Part shown: positions 41,039 to 50,553 of the stretch, piece after piece | Position numbering within the stretch: position 1 is the stretch's first letter | Layout of the letters: every line of letters starts with the position of its first letter | Assembly (NCBI RefSeq): GCF_013179285.1 | Contig: NZ_WVNW01000002.1 | Location: 310,001-374,000 of the forward strand | DNA length: 64,000 bases | DNA from: Roseobacter sp. HKCCD6576-2 | Lineage (GTDB): Bacteria > Pseudomonadota > Alphaproteobacteria > Rhodobacterales > Rhodobacteraceae | Direction of reading: 5' to 3' | Position numbers and translations under genes: made by a program | The notes under the pieces: generated by a model | What the model was told of the DNA's origin: nothing | Database searches by the model: none | What the model saw: the letters and a program-made list of their open reading frames with translations, nothing else

Positions 41039-42169
41039 ATGTCTGCTCTGTTCTTCTATGGCACGCTGCGGCACGCGCCGCTGCTTCAATTGGTGCTGGG
41101 CCGCGATGTGGTCAGCGTCGACGGTGTTTTGCGGGACCATCAAGTCAGATGGGTCGCCGATGAACCCTTCCCGATGATCCAAGAGGAGGTCGGTGGGATT
41201 GCAACCGGCCTAGTAGCGCGGGACATCACCGCCGAAGATCGCGCGAGGCTGGATTTTTATGAGGGCGCTTTCGGCTATCAGCTGGTTCATCGTGAGGTCG
41301 AGACTGCTGACGGGTCGACACTTGCCGAGGTTTATCTGCCGGATCCCGGCCTGTGGACCCCGGGGTCCGTTTGGTCGCTCGACGACTGGGTTCGGGATTG
41401 GGGCGCTTTGACCTTGGAAGCCGCCGCTGAAGTCATGGCGCTTTATGAGCGGGAACCGGCAGACAGCATTGCAAAGCGGTTCGATATGATCCGCTCCCGC
41501 GCGCAATCCCGTGTGCAGACGGCGTCCTGGCAGCGTCCGCGCAGTATTGGAGCGGATTTCTCCCGAGCAGATGTCACAATAGATCGGCTTGAGACGCCGT
41601 ATCGGGCGTTCTTCACGCTCGAAGAATATCGCGCGCGCCATCGGCTGTTTGACGGCGCGCTCTCTGCGCCGGTCAATCGGGCGGTGTTTCGTGCCGCCGA
41701 TGCGGTCACGGTGTTGCCTTATGATCCGGTTGCGGATCGGGTTTTAATGATCGAGCAGCTTCGCCTCGGGGCCTATGCCCATGGCGACACGGCCCCTTGG
41801 TTGCTGGAACCCATCGCGGGGATCATTGATGCCGGAGAGACGCCGGAAGCAACCGCGCGGCGCGAGACGGCGGAAGAGGCTGGGCTCACCCTGGGTGCAT
41901 TGCACCATGCCGGACGATATTATCCATCACCTGGCGGTGTGGCGCAGGTCCTGATCTCTTATCTTGGGATCGCCGATTTGGATCACGGCGCGTCCGGCTT
42001 GGGTGGTTTGGCTACTGAAGGCGAAGACATCCGTTCTCATGTGGTCAGCTTTGGCGAAGCGATGCAGATGTTGGACAGCGGCGAGCTGGCCGTGGCCCCG
42101 CTGATCATCACGCTGCAATGGCTGGCGGCGCATCGCGAGCGGCTGCGCGCCGAGAGTTTGACCGCTTGA
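41039..42169 (+). CDS. trgB: TrgB-like fusion: gamma-glutamylcyclotransferase-type domain plus NUDIX hydrolase
   Basis: 376 residues. The N-terminal half (FFYGTLRHAPLLQ at 5-17) is an AIG2/GGCT-like fold. The C-terminal half is NUDIX, with the box GETPEATARRETAEEAG (about 262-278), as in ADP-ribose pyrophosphatases. Fusions of this kind are typical of TrgB. It likely removes oxidised or toxic nucleotide derivatives; the reason for the cyclotransferase-like domain is not known. It lies between trgA and cysK. Confidence 0.88.
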   Translation: MSALFFYGTLRHAPLLQLVLGRDVVSVDGVLRDHQVRWVADEPFPMIQEEVGGIATGLVARDITAEDRARLDFYEGAFGYQLVHREVETADGSTLAEVYLPDPGLWTPGSVWSLDDWVRDWGALTLEAAAEVMALYEREPADSIAKRFDMIRSRAQSRVQTASWQRPRSIGADFSRADVTIDRLETPYRAFFTLEEYRARHRLFDGALSAPVNRAVFRAADAVTVLPYDPVADRVLMIEQLRLGAYAHGDTAPWLLEPIAGIIDAGETPEATARRETAEEAGLTLGALHHAGRYYPSPGGVAQVLISYLGIADLDHGASGLGGLATEGEDIRSHVVSFGEAMQMLDSGELAVAPLIITLQWLAAHRERLRAESLTA

Positions 42170-42231
42170 GTTTGCCGCCCCGCGCGCCTATCCCTTTGAC
42201 ATCATTCCACGAGGCGGGGAGCGCGCATCAG

Positions 42232-43260
42232 ATGACCATCCATAAGGATCTGGCCGAGACAATCGGCAACACGCCGTTGATCCGTCTCAACAAGCTCAGC
42301 GATGAGACAGGTTGCGAGATTCTGGGTAAGGCCGAGTTCATGAACCCGGGTCAGTCGGTGAAAGACCGCGCGGCGCTCTATATCATTCGCGATGCGATCG
42401 CGCGCGGCGACCTGAAACCGGGTGGCACGATTGTGGAAGGCACGGCGGGTAATACTGGGATCGGGTTGGCCTTGGTCGGCGCGTCGATGGGGTTCAAAAC
42501 CGTCATCGTGATCCCCGAGACGCAAAGCCAGGAAAAGAAGGACATGTTGCGGCTCGCCGGCGCTGACTTGGTCCAAGTACCTGCGGCACCGTACAAAAAC
42601 CCCAACAACTATGTGCACTATTCCGAACGTCTGGCGGCTGAGCTGGCGAAATCCGCGCCGAACGGTGCGATCTGGGCCAATCAGTTTGATAATGTCGCCA
42701 ACCGGCAAGCGCATATTGAGATGACGGGGCCAGAGATTTGGGCGCAGACCGATGGCAAGGTGGATGGGTTCATCTGCGCCGTGGGCACCGGCGGCACGCT
42801 GGCAGGCGTCGGCATGGCTTTGCAACCGAAAGGCGTGAAGATCGGGCTGGCCGACCCAGAAGGCTCTGCGATCCACAGCTTCTATACGACGGGTGAATTC
42901 AAGGCCGAGGGTGGCTCAATCACCGAAGGCATCGGGCAGGGGCGGGAAACTGCCAACCTCAAGGGCTTCAAACCGGATCACAGTTTCAAAATTCCTGATA
43001 CCGAAGCACTGCCGGTCGTTTTTGATTTGCTGGCCGAAGAGGGGCTTTGCCTCGGCGGGTCGTCGGGCATCAATGCGGCCGGGGCCGCGCGGATGGCCCG
43101 GGCGATGGGCCCCGGCCATACGATTGTGACGATCCTCTGCGATTATGGCACGCGCTATCAGTCGAAACTCTTCAACCCGGCTTTCTTGCGCGAGAAGGGC
43201 TTGCCGATCCCGCCCTGGCTCGACGCGGAAAACCAGGATTTACCGAGCGTTTTTGAATGA
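42232..43260 (+). CDS. cysK: Cysteine synthase A
   Basis: 342 residues from the ATG at 42232 with a purine-rich GGGGAG upstream; a longer frame starts inside trgB and is discounted. The PLP lysine is Lys44 in NPGQSVKDRAALY, and the phosphate-binding loop is VEGTAGNTGIGLALVG. It makes cysteine from O-acetylserine and sulfide. Its neighbourhood with trgAB is conserved in Rhodobacterales. The stop overlaps the next gene's start. Confidence 0.96.
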   Translation: MTIHKDLAETIGNTPLIRLNKLSDETGCEILGKAEFMNPGQSVKDRAALYIIRDAIARGDLKPGGTIVEGTAGNTGIGLALVGASMGFKTVIVIPETQSQEKKDMLRLAGADLVQVPAAPYKNPNNYVHYSERLAAELAKSAPNGAIWANQFDNVANRQAHIEMTGPEIWAQTDGKVDGFICAVGTGGTLAGVGMALQPKGVKIGLADPEGSAIHSFYTTGEFKAEGGSITEGIGQGRETANLKGFKPDHSFKIPDTEALPVVFDLLAEEGLCLGGSSGINAAGAARMARAMGPGHTIVTILCDYGTRYQSKLFNPAFLREKGLPIPPWLDAENQDLPSVFE

Positions 43261-45659
43261 TCGCATTGCTGCGGCATCTCTTGGCCTTATGGCTGTTGAT
43301 CCTGGCCATGGCGTTGCCTGGCTGGGCGCAGGAGACGCCTGATTATGAGATCTGGATCGGCGTCGCCGACCGGGCGGAGCAGGTGATCGACGGGCAACGG
43401 GCCTCGGACGCGGCATTGGAGGTTTTGCGCGCCCGGCTTGTCACCTGGCGCAGCGAGTTTCAGCAAGCGCAACAGATCAACAGCGCCCGGATCGATACCA
43501 CCCGTGCCCAGATCGACGCGCTTGGGCCGCCGCCGGAAGAGGGCGCGACAGAACCCGCCGATATCGCCGCACAGCGGGCGGAGCTGAACGCCCGGTTGGC
43601 TGAGGAGGAGGCGCCCGCACGCCGCGCTGTGGCCGAGTTTCAGCGGGCACAGGGGTTGATCGGCGAGATCGATGCGTTGATCGCCCAACGCTTGACCGGA
43701 GAGTTGCTCTCACTTGGTCCCTCGCCGCTAAACCCGGCGAATTGGCCCGAAGCGGTGGAAGCTTTGACGGGGTGGATCGGCGCGATGGTGTCGGAGACCG
43801 AACGGCTGGTCGCGTCAGACTTGCGCCGGGCGGAACTGCATCAAAACGCGCCGCTGATCGTGGTCTATCTTTTGATTGCGTTGGTGCTTCTGGCGCGCGG
43901 CTGGCGCTGGACCGGCCATCTGATGGCCCGTGCTATTGCCCGGGAGGAGACGTCGCCCGGCGCGCGGCTGAGCCTGTTCTTCTTGTCTCTGTTGCAGGTC
44001 TTGGGCCCCGTTGTCGGTGTGGCGGCCATTGTCGCCGCGATGGAGGCCACGGGCTTCGTGGGGCTGCGCGCTAGCGCGCTGACGGATCAGATCGCCGCGA
44101 TCACCATTTTCCTGATGGTCTCCGTCTGGCTGGGCCGGCAGGTCTTTCCGGTGCGGGAGACCGCCGTCCGCCCCTTGAACCTGACCGTCGGCGAGCGTCG
44201 CCAAGGCCGTTGGATCGCGATCACATTCGGCATCGCGCTCGGCATCGGCACCCTGATTGGTGAGATCGCCGATAGTGGCGCCTTCACCGATGCGGCGCGA
44301 TTGACGCTGTTCTTCCCGATCGTGATCACCTTGGGCCTGCTGTTGTTCCGACTTGGGCAGCTTTTGATCAACCATGTCCGCCATGAGACAACAGAAGACG
44401 CTGATCTAAGCGTTCCAAACCAGATCATCCGTGTGGTGGGGTGGAGCGCGATGATCCTTGGCGTGAGCGGCCCGACCTTGGCGGCGATTGGCTATTACAC
44501 CGCCGGGATCAGCTTTTTGTTGCCGACGACGATGAGCCTCGCGCTTCTTGCGTTGGTGCGGATTTTGCAGCGACTTGTGACGAACCTCTACGGCACGCTC
44601 ACCGGGCGGCGAGAAGGGTTGGATGAGGCGCTGACGCCAACCCTGATCGGCTTCGTTCTGGCAATTCTCTCGCTCCCGCTCTTTGCGATGATATGGGGCG
44701 TGCGCGCGGCGCAGCTTGTTGATCTGTGGCAACAGGTGATCCAAGGATTTTCTCTTGGCGGCGTCACGATCAGCCCGCGCAACTTCCTGGTCTTCGCGCT
44801 GGTCTTTGCCGCCGGTTACACAGCGACGCGGCTGGTGCAGGCCACATTGCGCAGCTCGGTCTTGCCCAAAACGCGGCTGGATGCAGGCGGCAGCAATGCG
44901 GTCCTGTCTGGTACCGGATATATCGGCATCTTCCTGGCGGCCGTCATTGCCATCACCGCCGCCGGGATCGACCTCAGCTCCTTGGCGATTGTCGCCGGCG
45001 CGCTTTCCGTTGGGATCGGCTTTGGCCTGCAAACCATCGTCTCGAATTTCGTCTCCGGCATCATCTTGCTGATCGAACGCCCGATCAAACAGGGCGATTG
45101 GATCGAGGTGAACGGGGTGATGGGTTATGTCCGCGATATCTCGGTCCGCTCAACCCGGATCGAGACCTTCGACCGCTCCGATGTGATTGTGCCCAATGCC
45201 GATCTGATCTCGGGTGTGGTCACCAATATGACCCATCACAACAACACCGGGCGGGCGATTGTGCCGGTTGGCGTGGCCTATGGGACGGATACCAAACGCG
45301 TAGAAGGCATCCTGCGTGAGGTGGCCGAAGCCCATCCGATGGTGTTGTTGAACCCGCCGCCTTCGATCTTCTTCCGGGGGTTTGGGGCGGACAGCCTGGA
45401 TTTCGAGATCCGCGCAATCCTGCGGGATGTGAATTGGGTCCTAAGCGTGAAAAGCGACTTGAATCACGCGATTGCCGCACGCTTTGTCGAGGAAGGGATC
45501 GAAATTCCCTTCGCACAACGCGATATCTGGCTCAGAAATCCCGAAACCCTGCGTGGAGACGTCGCGACCACCGCGTCAGGCCCGCCCAAAACACCCTTAC
45601 CCAATCACGACCCGTCCGATTTTGACACAGACGGCGCAGACGGAGAGCCCGAGACATGA
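43257..45659 (+). CDS. DUF3772-type mechanosensitive ion channel protein (MscS superfamily)
   Basis: 800 residues. A signal peptide (to about 23, LPGWAQ) leads into an alpha-helical periplasmic region (DUF3772, about 30-195), then about eleven membrane helices and a C-terminal MscS domain whose pore-lining helix is LSVGIGFGLQTIVSNFVSG followed by FDRSDVIVPNADLISG. These channels release solutes on hypo-osmotic shock. Start overlaps the cysK stop. Confidence 0.92.
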   Translation: MIALLRHLLALWLLILAMALPGWAQETPDYEIWIGVADRAEQVIDGQRASDAALEVLRARLVTWRSEFQQAQQINSARIDTTRAQIDALGPPPEEGATEPADIAAQRAELNARLAEEEAPARRAVAEFQRAQGLIGEIDALIAQRLTGELLSLGPSPLNPANWPEAVEALTGWIGAMVSETERLVASDLRRAELHQNAPLIVVYLLIALVLLARGWRWTGHLMARAIAREETSPGARLSLFFLSLLQVLGPVVGVAAIVAAMEATGFVGLRASALTDQIAAITIFLMVSVWLGRQVFPVRETAVRPLNLTVGERRQGRWIAITFGIALGIGTLIGEIADSGAFTDAARLTLFFPIVITLGLLLFRLGQLLINHVRHETTEDADLSVPNQIIRVVGWSAMILGVSGPTLAAIGYYTAGISFLLPTTMSLALLALVRILQRLVTNLYGTLTGRREGLDEALTPTLIGFVLAILSLPLFAMIWGVRAAQLVDLWQQVIQGFSLGGVTISPRNFLVFALVFAAGYTATRLVQATLRSSVLPKTRLDAGGSNAVLSGTGYIGIFLAAVIAITAAGIDLSSLAIVAGALSVGIGFGLQTIVSNFVSGIILLIERPIKQGDWIEVNGVMGYVRDISVRSTRIETFDRSDVIVPNADLISGVVTNMTHHNNTGRAIVPVGVAYGTDTKRVEGILREVAEAHPMVLLNPPPSIFFRGFGADSLDFEIRAILRDVNWVLSVKSDLNHAIAARFVEEGIEIPFAQRDIWLRNPETLRGDVATTASGPPKTPLPNHDPSDFDTDGADGEPET

Positions 45660-46375
45660 CCGAGCCGCTGTTTCTGACAGACCCCTATCGCAAAACCGCG
45701 CCAGGGGTGGTCACCGGTGTGACAGGCGAAGGCGGCATCATCCTGGACGCTTCGCTGTTCTACGCCCGCGGCGGCGGGCAGCCCGGCGACAGCGGTATGC
45801 TGCATTGGGAGGGCGGACGCATTCCCATCGCAACGGCTGTGAAAGGCGAGGGGGCGAAGATCGTGCTGGTCCCGGCGGAACCCACTGCGATGCCGCCTGT
45901 CGGGGCAGAGGTTGAACAACAGCTCGATTGGGACCGGCGCTATGGGCATATGCGGGTGCACACCGCGCTGCATCTGTTGTCGGTGGTGATCCCGTTGCCG
46001 GTGACCGGCGGCGCAATCGGGGCCGAGAAAGGCCGATTGGATTTCGACATGCCGGAGGCGCCCGAGGACAAGATGGTGCTGCAAGGCAAACTCAACAGTC
46101 TCATCGATCGCGATTTGTCGGTGGGCGAGACCTGGATCACCGATGGGGAGCTGGCGGCCAATCCGAGCCTGGTGAAAACCATGTCGGTTCAACCACCGAA
46201 GGGGGCAGGGCGCGTCCGCTTGGTCCGGATCGGCGAAGGGGAGAGCCAGGTCGATCTGCAACCCTGCGGCGGCACCCATGTGGTGCGTACGGGCGAGATC
46301 GGGACAGTGACCATCGGCAAGATCGAAAACAAAGGCCGTCAGAACCGGCGGGTGACCGTCGTTCTCGCCGATTAA
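45656..46375 (+). CDS. alaX: Alanyl-tRNA editing protein AlaX
   Basis: 239 residues, similar to the editing half of AlaRS. Metal ligands appear in RVHTALHLLSVV and CGGTHVVRTGEI. It removes Ser or Gly wrongly attached to tRNA-Ala. Its ATG overlaps the MscS stop (ATGA), and its stop overlaps that of the convergent regulator by four bases. Confidence 0.92.
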   Translation: MTEPLFLTDPYRKTAPGVVTGVTGEGGIILDASLFYARGGGQPGDSGMLHWEGGRIPIATAVKGEGAKIVLVPAEPTAMPPVGAEVEQQLDWDRRYGHMRVHTALHLLSVVIPLPVTGGAIGAEKGRLDFDMPEAPEDKMVLQGKLNSLIDRDLSVGETWITDGELAANPSLVKTMSVQPPKGAGRVRLVRIGEGESQVDLQPCGGTHVVRTGEIGTVTIGKIENKGRQNRRVTVVLAD

Positions 46376-47613
46376 GCGGCGGTTGAGGTCAGCCGTTGAA
46401 AGCGGCGCTCTCTTCTCAGCATGGCCAGCGCCGGGTCGTTCCGGGCCCACCGAAAATCCCGATACCCGGCCTCTACCGTCTCTTCAAGCCGATCAAGCGC
46501 CATGTCGACCGCCCCACACCAGCCAAGCGTGGCCGCGGTATAGTAGGTCAGAAGCCCATCTTCGGCCTCGTATCGCTCAAGCTCGGCCATCGCGTCATCG
46601 GTCCGGCCAGCACGGGCCAGAAGTGACGCGAGGATGTTCTGGGCCCGTTGATCTCGCGGATCTCGTGGCCCCAAGGCACACAGTCGAAAAAGCCCCTGTT
46701 CGGCGGCCATCCGGCTCCCCGCCTGATCGCCCAGCCCGGCGAGAGCGCCGGACGCAAGATAGAGCGGGCGAAAATCATCCCGCCGCAGATCCGCCGCCAC
46801 CAAGGCCATCCGCGCGGCGCGGGCCATATCGCCAGAGGTGTAGAACGTGCGTGCCAAGCTGTAATGGCATTCCGCATCCTGCCCATCGTGATGCAGCGCC
46901 GTGGCAAAGCTTGCCAATGCATGCGCCGTGGCTCCCATTGCATCCAAGACCATGCCAAGCGCCATATGCCCTGCGGCCAGGTCAGGCCGAAGTTCCGTTG
47001 CTCGCGTCGCCATCTCGATCGCGTGTGGCATCTGATCGTGTCCCTCGGGCGAGAACAGATAGCAATCGGCGGCGGCCATGGCGTATTCGGCAAGCACTGG
47101 CGCGTAATCGGGCGCCATCTCTGTGGCGTTGCGGCACAGCTCAAGCGCTTGCGCGGGAGCGCCCTTTCCGTTGCGTTCTCGAATTTGCCGTGCTTCGGCG
47201 GTTGCCAAATGGGCATCAATCGATCCCAATGCCGCATTTGGGTGGTTGGAACGGCGCTGCGCCATCGGTCTTTCAGCAACCCGCGAGACGGGCCAAGCGA
47301 GCCGGTATCCCGATTTTGCGATTGTCTCGATCGGGCCCTCATTCCGACCCGTCTGCCCAAACGCCCGGCGGAGCTGCGAAATGCCTTGAGTTAACGACTC
47401 GTCACTGACTGTGACATCGCGCCAAACCTTGGCAAACAAAACATCGCGAGTGAGCGGCTCGGGCGCGGCCTCCGCCAATGTGATTAACAACGTTGCTGCT
47501 TTCGGCGTCATTGCAACAGCGCGATCTCCACAACTCAACAGACGGCGTCGCGGGTCGAAGCGCCACGCACCGATAAGCAAGGTGCCAGGTAGGATTTTGA
47601 GCGGGTCAGACAT
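46372..47613 (-). CDS. Winged-helix (OmpR/CadC-type) regulator with TPR repeats
   Basis: 413 residues. The N-terminal winged helix of the OmpR/PhoB type (about 15-107) ends in GPIETIAKSGYRLAWPV, as CadC-like regulators do. The rest consists of TPR-like helix pairs (AEYAMAAADCYLF, AAGHMALGMVLDAMG, ALASFATALHHDGQDAE). No membrane helix is present, so it is a soluble one-component sensor, ligand unknown. Confidence 0.85.
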   Translation of the reverse strand: MSDPLKILPGTLLIGAWRFDPRRRLLSCGDRAVAMTPKAATLLITLAEAAPEPLTRDVLFAKVWRDVTVSDESLTQGISQLRRAFGQTGRNEGPIETIAKSGYRLAWPVSRVAERPMAQRRSNHPNAALGSIDAHLATAEARQIRERNGKGAPAQALELCRNATEMAPDYAPVLAEYAMAAADCYLFSPEGHDQMPHAIEMATRATELRPDLAAGHMALGMVLDAMGATAHALASFATALHHDGQDAECHYSLARTFYTSGDMARAARMALVAADLRRDDFRPLYLASGALAGLGDQAGSRMAAEQGLFRLCALGPRDPRDQRAQNILASLLARAGRTDDAMAELERYEAEDGLLTYYTAATLGWCGAVDMALDRLEETVEAGYRDFRWARNDPALAMLRRERRFQRLTSTAA

Positions 47614-47864
47614 GTAAGATTAGAAATGGCTTTAGATGAAAAGATGTTGCAAAGGATCAAACGCGCCCGAGGGCGAAGAAACCGACCTGAAGCATCATCG
47701 CGGAGCTTAGACGAGCTTTGCCCCGCTGCCGATGCAGGAAAACCGTAGGTTCACGCGATTGTGTGCTGATGCGCGGCCGCTTCACTGTGCCGAGGCAACG
47801 CCGCCGTTAATCTCGTCGCACCCTCTTGCCAGCGCTCCCAATTCTCGTCTAAGTGCGCCCTGTC

Positions 47865-47954
47865 GGAGCGGTGGCCGAGTGGTCGAAGGCGCACGCCTGG
47901 AAAGTGTGTAGGCGGGAGACCGTCTCCAGGGTTCGAATCCCTGTCGCTCCGCCA
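47865..47954 (+). tRNA. tRNA-Ser (anticodon GGA)
   Basis: Ninety bases including an encoded CCA. The acceptor GGAGCGG pairs with the 3' end before CCA, the anticodon loop holds CTGGAAA with anticodon GGA, an extended variable arm is present, and the T-loop reads GGTTCGAATCC. Class II tRNA-Ser genes are common integration sites for islands. Confidence 0.95.
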
Positions 47955-48189
47955 CTTACCCTCGAGATGGCGTTCTCCCTATCCGACTGCGGCGGGATTT
48001 TTCGTTGTTTGCGAGGATTATGTGGGAAGGGTTGAGTACCGACCTATGTCCCAGGAGGACTGGAAGCATTCCATCGGGGCCGGTTGTTTCCTGACACGAT
48101 GACAGTGAGGGTTTCGGTGAATGGCTATAAGTATATGAAATTCAAAGGGCGCTTCTCATTGCGGCTTTGGTCGGTATGGGGCGGCCACA

Positions 48190-48756
48190 TGAATGCCAAA
48201 CGGAACTGTTGTCGAAACATCTATTTCCTACAGCACAGACGCGAGGCTCTCTTATCTCTTCCGTATTGCAGCCTCGGCCAGTCGCAGCACTTATTTGGTT
48301 GGGCTCACCATCGACAACGCCACCGGGGTCGTCGACCAGCTTCAGTTGCCGCGTTTCAAAACCTATATGAACTATGGCAACTACATCGGCATCTGGACTA
48401 GGAAAGGATCGGTATTATCAACGCCGACTACAACGATCAGGGCATCCTTCGCTGTCGCGAACAACAGGTTCGTTGTGCCGGTTGACGGGTGTACTTGTTG
48501 GGCGCGACGCTGTTCGACAAGGTTAACGCCGCGACGTGGATGGGTCGATGTTTCGTGGTGAGCCGCATGACCAAGACGTGCGGATCGCGCGGTAAGATCC
48601 GCAGCGCAAATATCTTATAGGCGATTGCACTCTTGCTACAGGGCCTTGGTGTCGCTGACATGGGACAATACTGTCGAGAATAGAGGTATTTCAGGGTCGC
48701 GGATGGCTACTTCGCCGTTGACTATAGCTCCGTCTGCGGCGTGAAGATCAGCTAAC
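48190..48756 (+). pseudogene. Decayed phage-tail-like (DUF2793-type C-terminal domain) gene
   Basis: A damaged coding stretch is recognisable across frames. One frame gives TTTIRASFAVANNRFVVPVDG; after a frameshift near 48490 it goes on as YLLGATLFDKVNAATWMGR, then CGSRGKIRSA; later segments after stop codons read AIALLLQGLGV and YFRVADGYFAVDYSSVCGVKIS at the stop (about 48755). This order, ending in an aromatic GVKI, matches the C-terminal domain of DUF2793/phage-tail proteins as I remember them. At least two frameshift or stop events are present, so it is non-functional. No gene is visible in 47955-48189. Confidence 0.5.
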
Positions 48757-50200
48757 CTTTTGCCCCCTGTCTTCTAGCATAAACATCTTCATAGCGGATG
48801 ATGTCATCTTCACCGAGATAGCTGCCGGTTTGCACCTCAATGAGGGTGAGGGGCACTTTGCCAGGATTCTCCATGCGGTGGAGCGCGCCGAGGGGAATGT
48901 AGACGCTTTGGTTTTCGGTCACGAGCTTCACCTCATCATCAACTGTTACCTTGGCCGTACCCTCCACCACAATCCAGTGCTCGGCGCGGTGGTGGTGGCT
49001 TTGGAGGCTGAGGCTGGCGCCCGGATGGACCACGATGCGTTTAACTTGGAACCGGGAGCCCGTGACGATGCTCTCGTACCAACCCCAAGGGCGATAGTCG
49101 CGCGGTAGCGTCGTGGCCTGAGAAACGCCTTTCGCCTTAAGCGCAGCAACCGTCTTTTTCACGTCCTGTGCACGGTCTTTGTGTGCGACCAGTACCGCAT
49201 CGGGCATGGCCACCGCTACGATGTTGGTCAAACCGATCCCGACTAGCTGTTGTGCTTCGCTGGTGGCATGGAGGAGCGTGGCATCGCAATCAAGCGCCGT
49301 CGCTGGGCCGGTCGTGACAACGGTCTTGTCGTCCGCATCTCCTTCGCGCCAGACCGCATCCCAATCTCCCAAGTCCGACCAGGCACCGCCATAGGGGACA
49401 ACTGTGAGATTTTCGGCGCGTTCCATCACGGCGTAGTCGATGGAGATATCGGGCAACGCATCCCAAGGCTCGACCTTCAAACGAGTGAAGGACAAGTCCT
49501 TTTCGGCGCCTTCTTGAGCGGCGCGACAGGCGGATAGGACCTCTGGCGCATTTTCAGCAAAGGCCTTTAGGATTGCCGTGTTGGTGAAGAGAAAGATGCC
49601 TGCGTTCCAAAGGTGCATCCCGCCAGCCAACAATGTGTCGGCTTTGGCTTGATCGGGTTTTTCGACAAAGCTTTTGAGTGGCTGAGGAATCGGCGAGAAG
49701 TCGGCTAGGGGCCGCTCTGTGAGTTCAAGCCAGCCATATCCTGTTTCCGCCCTGTCTGGGCGGATGCCGAACGTGACAAGCCGACCATCCAAAGCTGCGG
49801 TCGTTGCGGTCTGGACGGTGTCGTGGAACGCTTTGCCGTCGGGGATTACGTGATCAGACGGGGCGACGAGCATCAATGCGCCCGAATCCTTGGCCTCAAG
49901 CGCAAGGGCTGCAGCGCAGATCGCGGGCGCCGTGTTTTTGGCCGCTGGCTCGATTAAGATATCTGACGCCACCATTTCCAACGCAGCCAGTTGCTCAATT
50001 ACAATGAAGCGAAAGTCACCACCGGTTACGATCATTGGCGGCGCGAATTCGGGACCAGTTAGCCGTTTCGCCGACGCCTGAAAAAGGCTCTCATCGCTGG
50101 TCAGTTTTACGAATTGTTTCGGGTAGGATTTTCGCGAGAGAGGCCAAAGGCGCGTGCCCGAGCCGCCGCAAAGGAGTACCGGGTGGATCTGCTGGGTCAT
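48752..50200 (-). CDS. manC: Mannose-1-phosphate guanylyltransferase/mannose-6-phosphate isomerase
   Basis: 482 residues, bifunctional type. The nucleotidyltransferase domain opens CGGSGTRLWPLSRKSYPKQF (about 12-31); the C-terminal cupin isomerase domain (about 360-478) has VKRIVVHPGASLSLQSHHHR and GTAKVTVDDE. It makes GDP-mannose for the surface polysaccharide. It is the last gene of the cluster, after a 350-base gap. Confidence 0.95.
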   Translation of the reverse strand: MTQQIHPVLLCGGSGTRLWPLSRKSYPKQFVKLTSDESLFQASAKRLTGPEFAPPMIVTGGDFRFIVIEQLAALEMVASDILIEPAAKNTAPAICAAALALEAKDSGALMLVAPSDHVIPDGKAFHDTVQTATTAALDGRLVTFGIRPDRAETGYGWLELTERPLADFSPIPQPLKSFVEKPDQAKADTLLAGGMHLWNAGIFLFTNTAILKAFAENAPEVLSACRAAQEGAEKDLSFTRLKVEPWDALPDISIDYAVMERAENLTVVPYGGAWSDLGDWDAVWREGDADDKTVVTTGPATALDCDATLLHATSEAQQLVGIGLTNIVAVAMPDAVLVAHKDRAQDVKKTVAALKAKGVSQATTLPRDYRPWGWYESIVTGSRFQVKRIVVHPGASLSLQSHHHRAEHWIVVEGTAKVTVDDEVKLVTENQSVYIPLGALHRMENPGKVPLTLIEVQTGSYLGEDDIIRYEDVYARRQGAKG

Positions 50201-50553
50201 CTAGGTCATTTTGCTCCAAAACTGTGGGCATTCTCCAAAAACCAGGGGTAGTTATCAGAGTAGTTATCTTCTGGGGTACTGCCTGCCGACCAAGGGGGGG
50301 TGAGCCGACTTACATTCATCTGTTTGCGTTGCGTGTCACCGGGCTTGCTGAGGTTGGTTATGATCTGGTCCGCGCAATCCGAGGGGCTGGCGACTACTAG
50401 GGCGAGTTCTAGGTGTTTGCGCAACTGGCTTCCGAGGGAAGAGGTTTGCTTGACGCTGAGTTCAGTTCCAACCGGCGCTTGACTACGCATGGAAACCCAA
50501 TGACTATTCCAAAGATAGCTGATGGCAAACTCCGTTCTACAGGACCAGCGAGC
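50201..50553. other. Gap in the polysaccharide cluster, no clear gene
   Basis: A minus-strand open frame of 94 codons (50206-50490) is present but has no recognisable product or good ribosome site. Plus-strand frames are also short. It may be a decayed gene; nothing else is seen. Confidence 0.4.
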
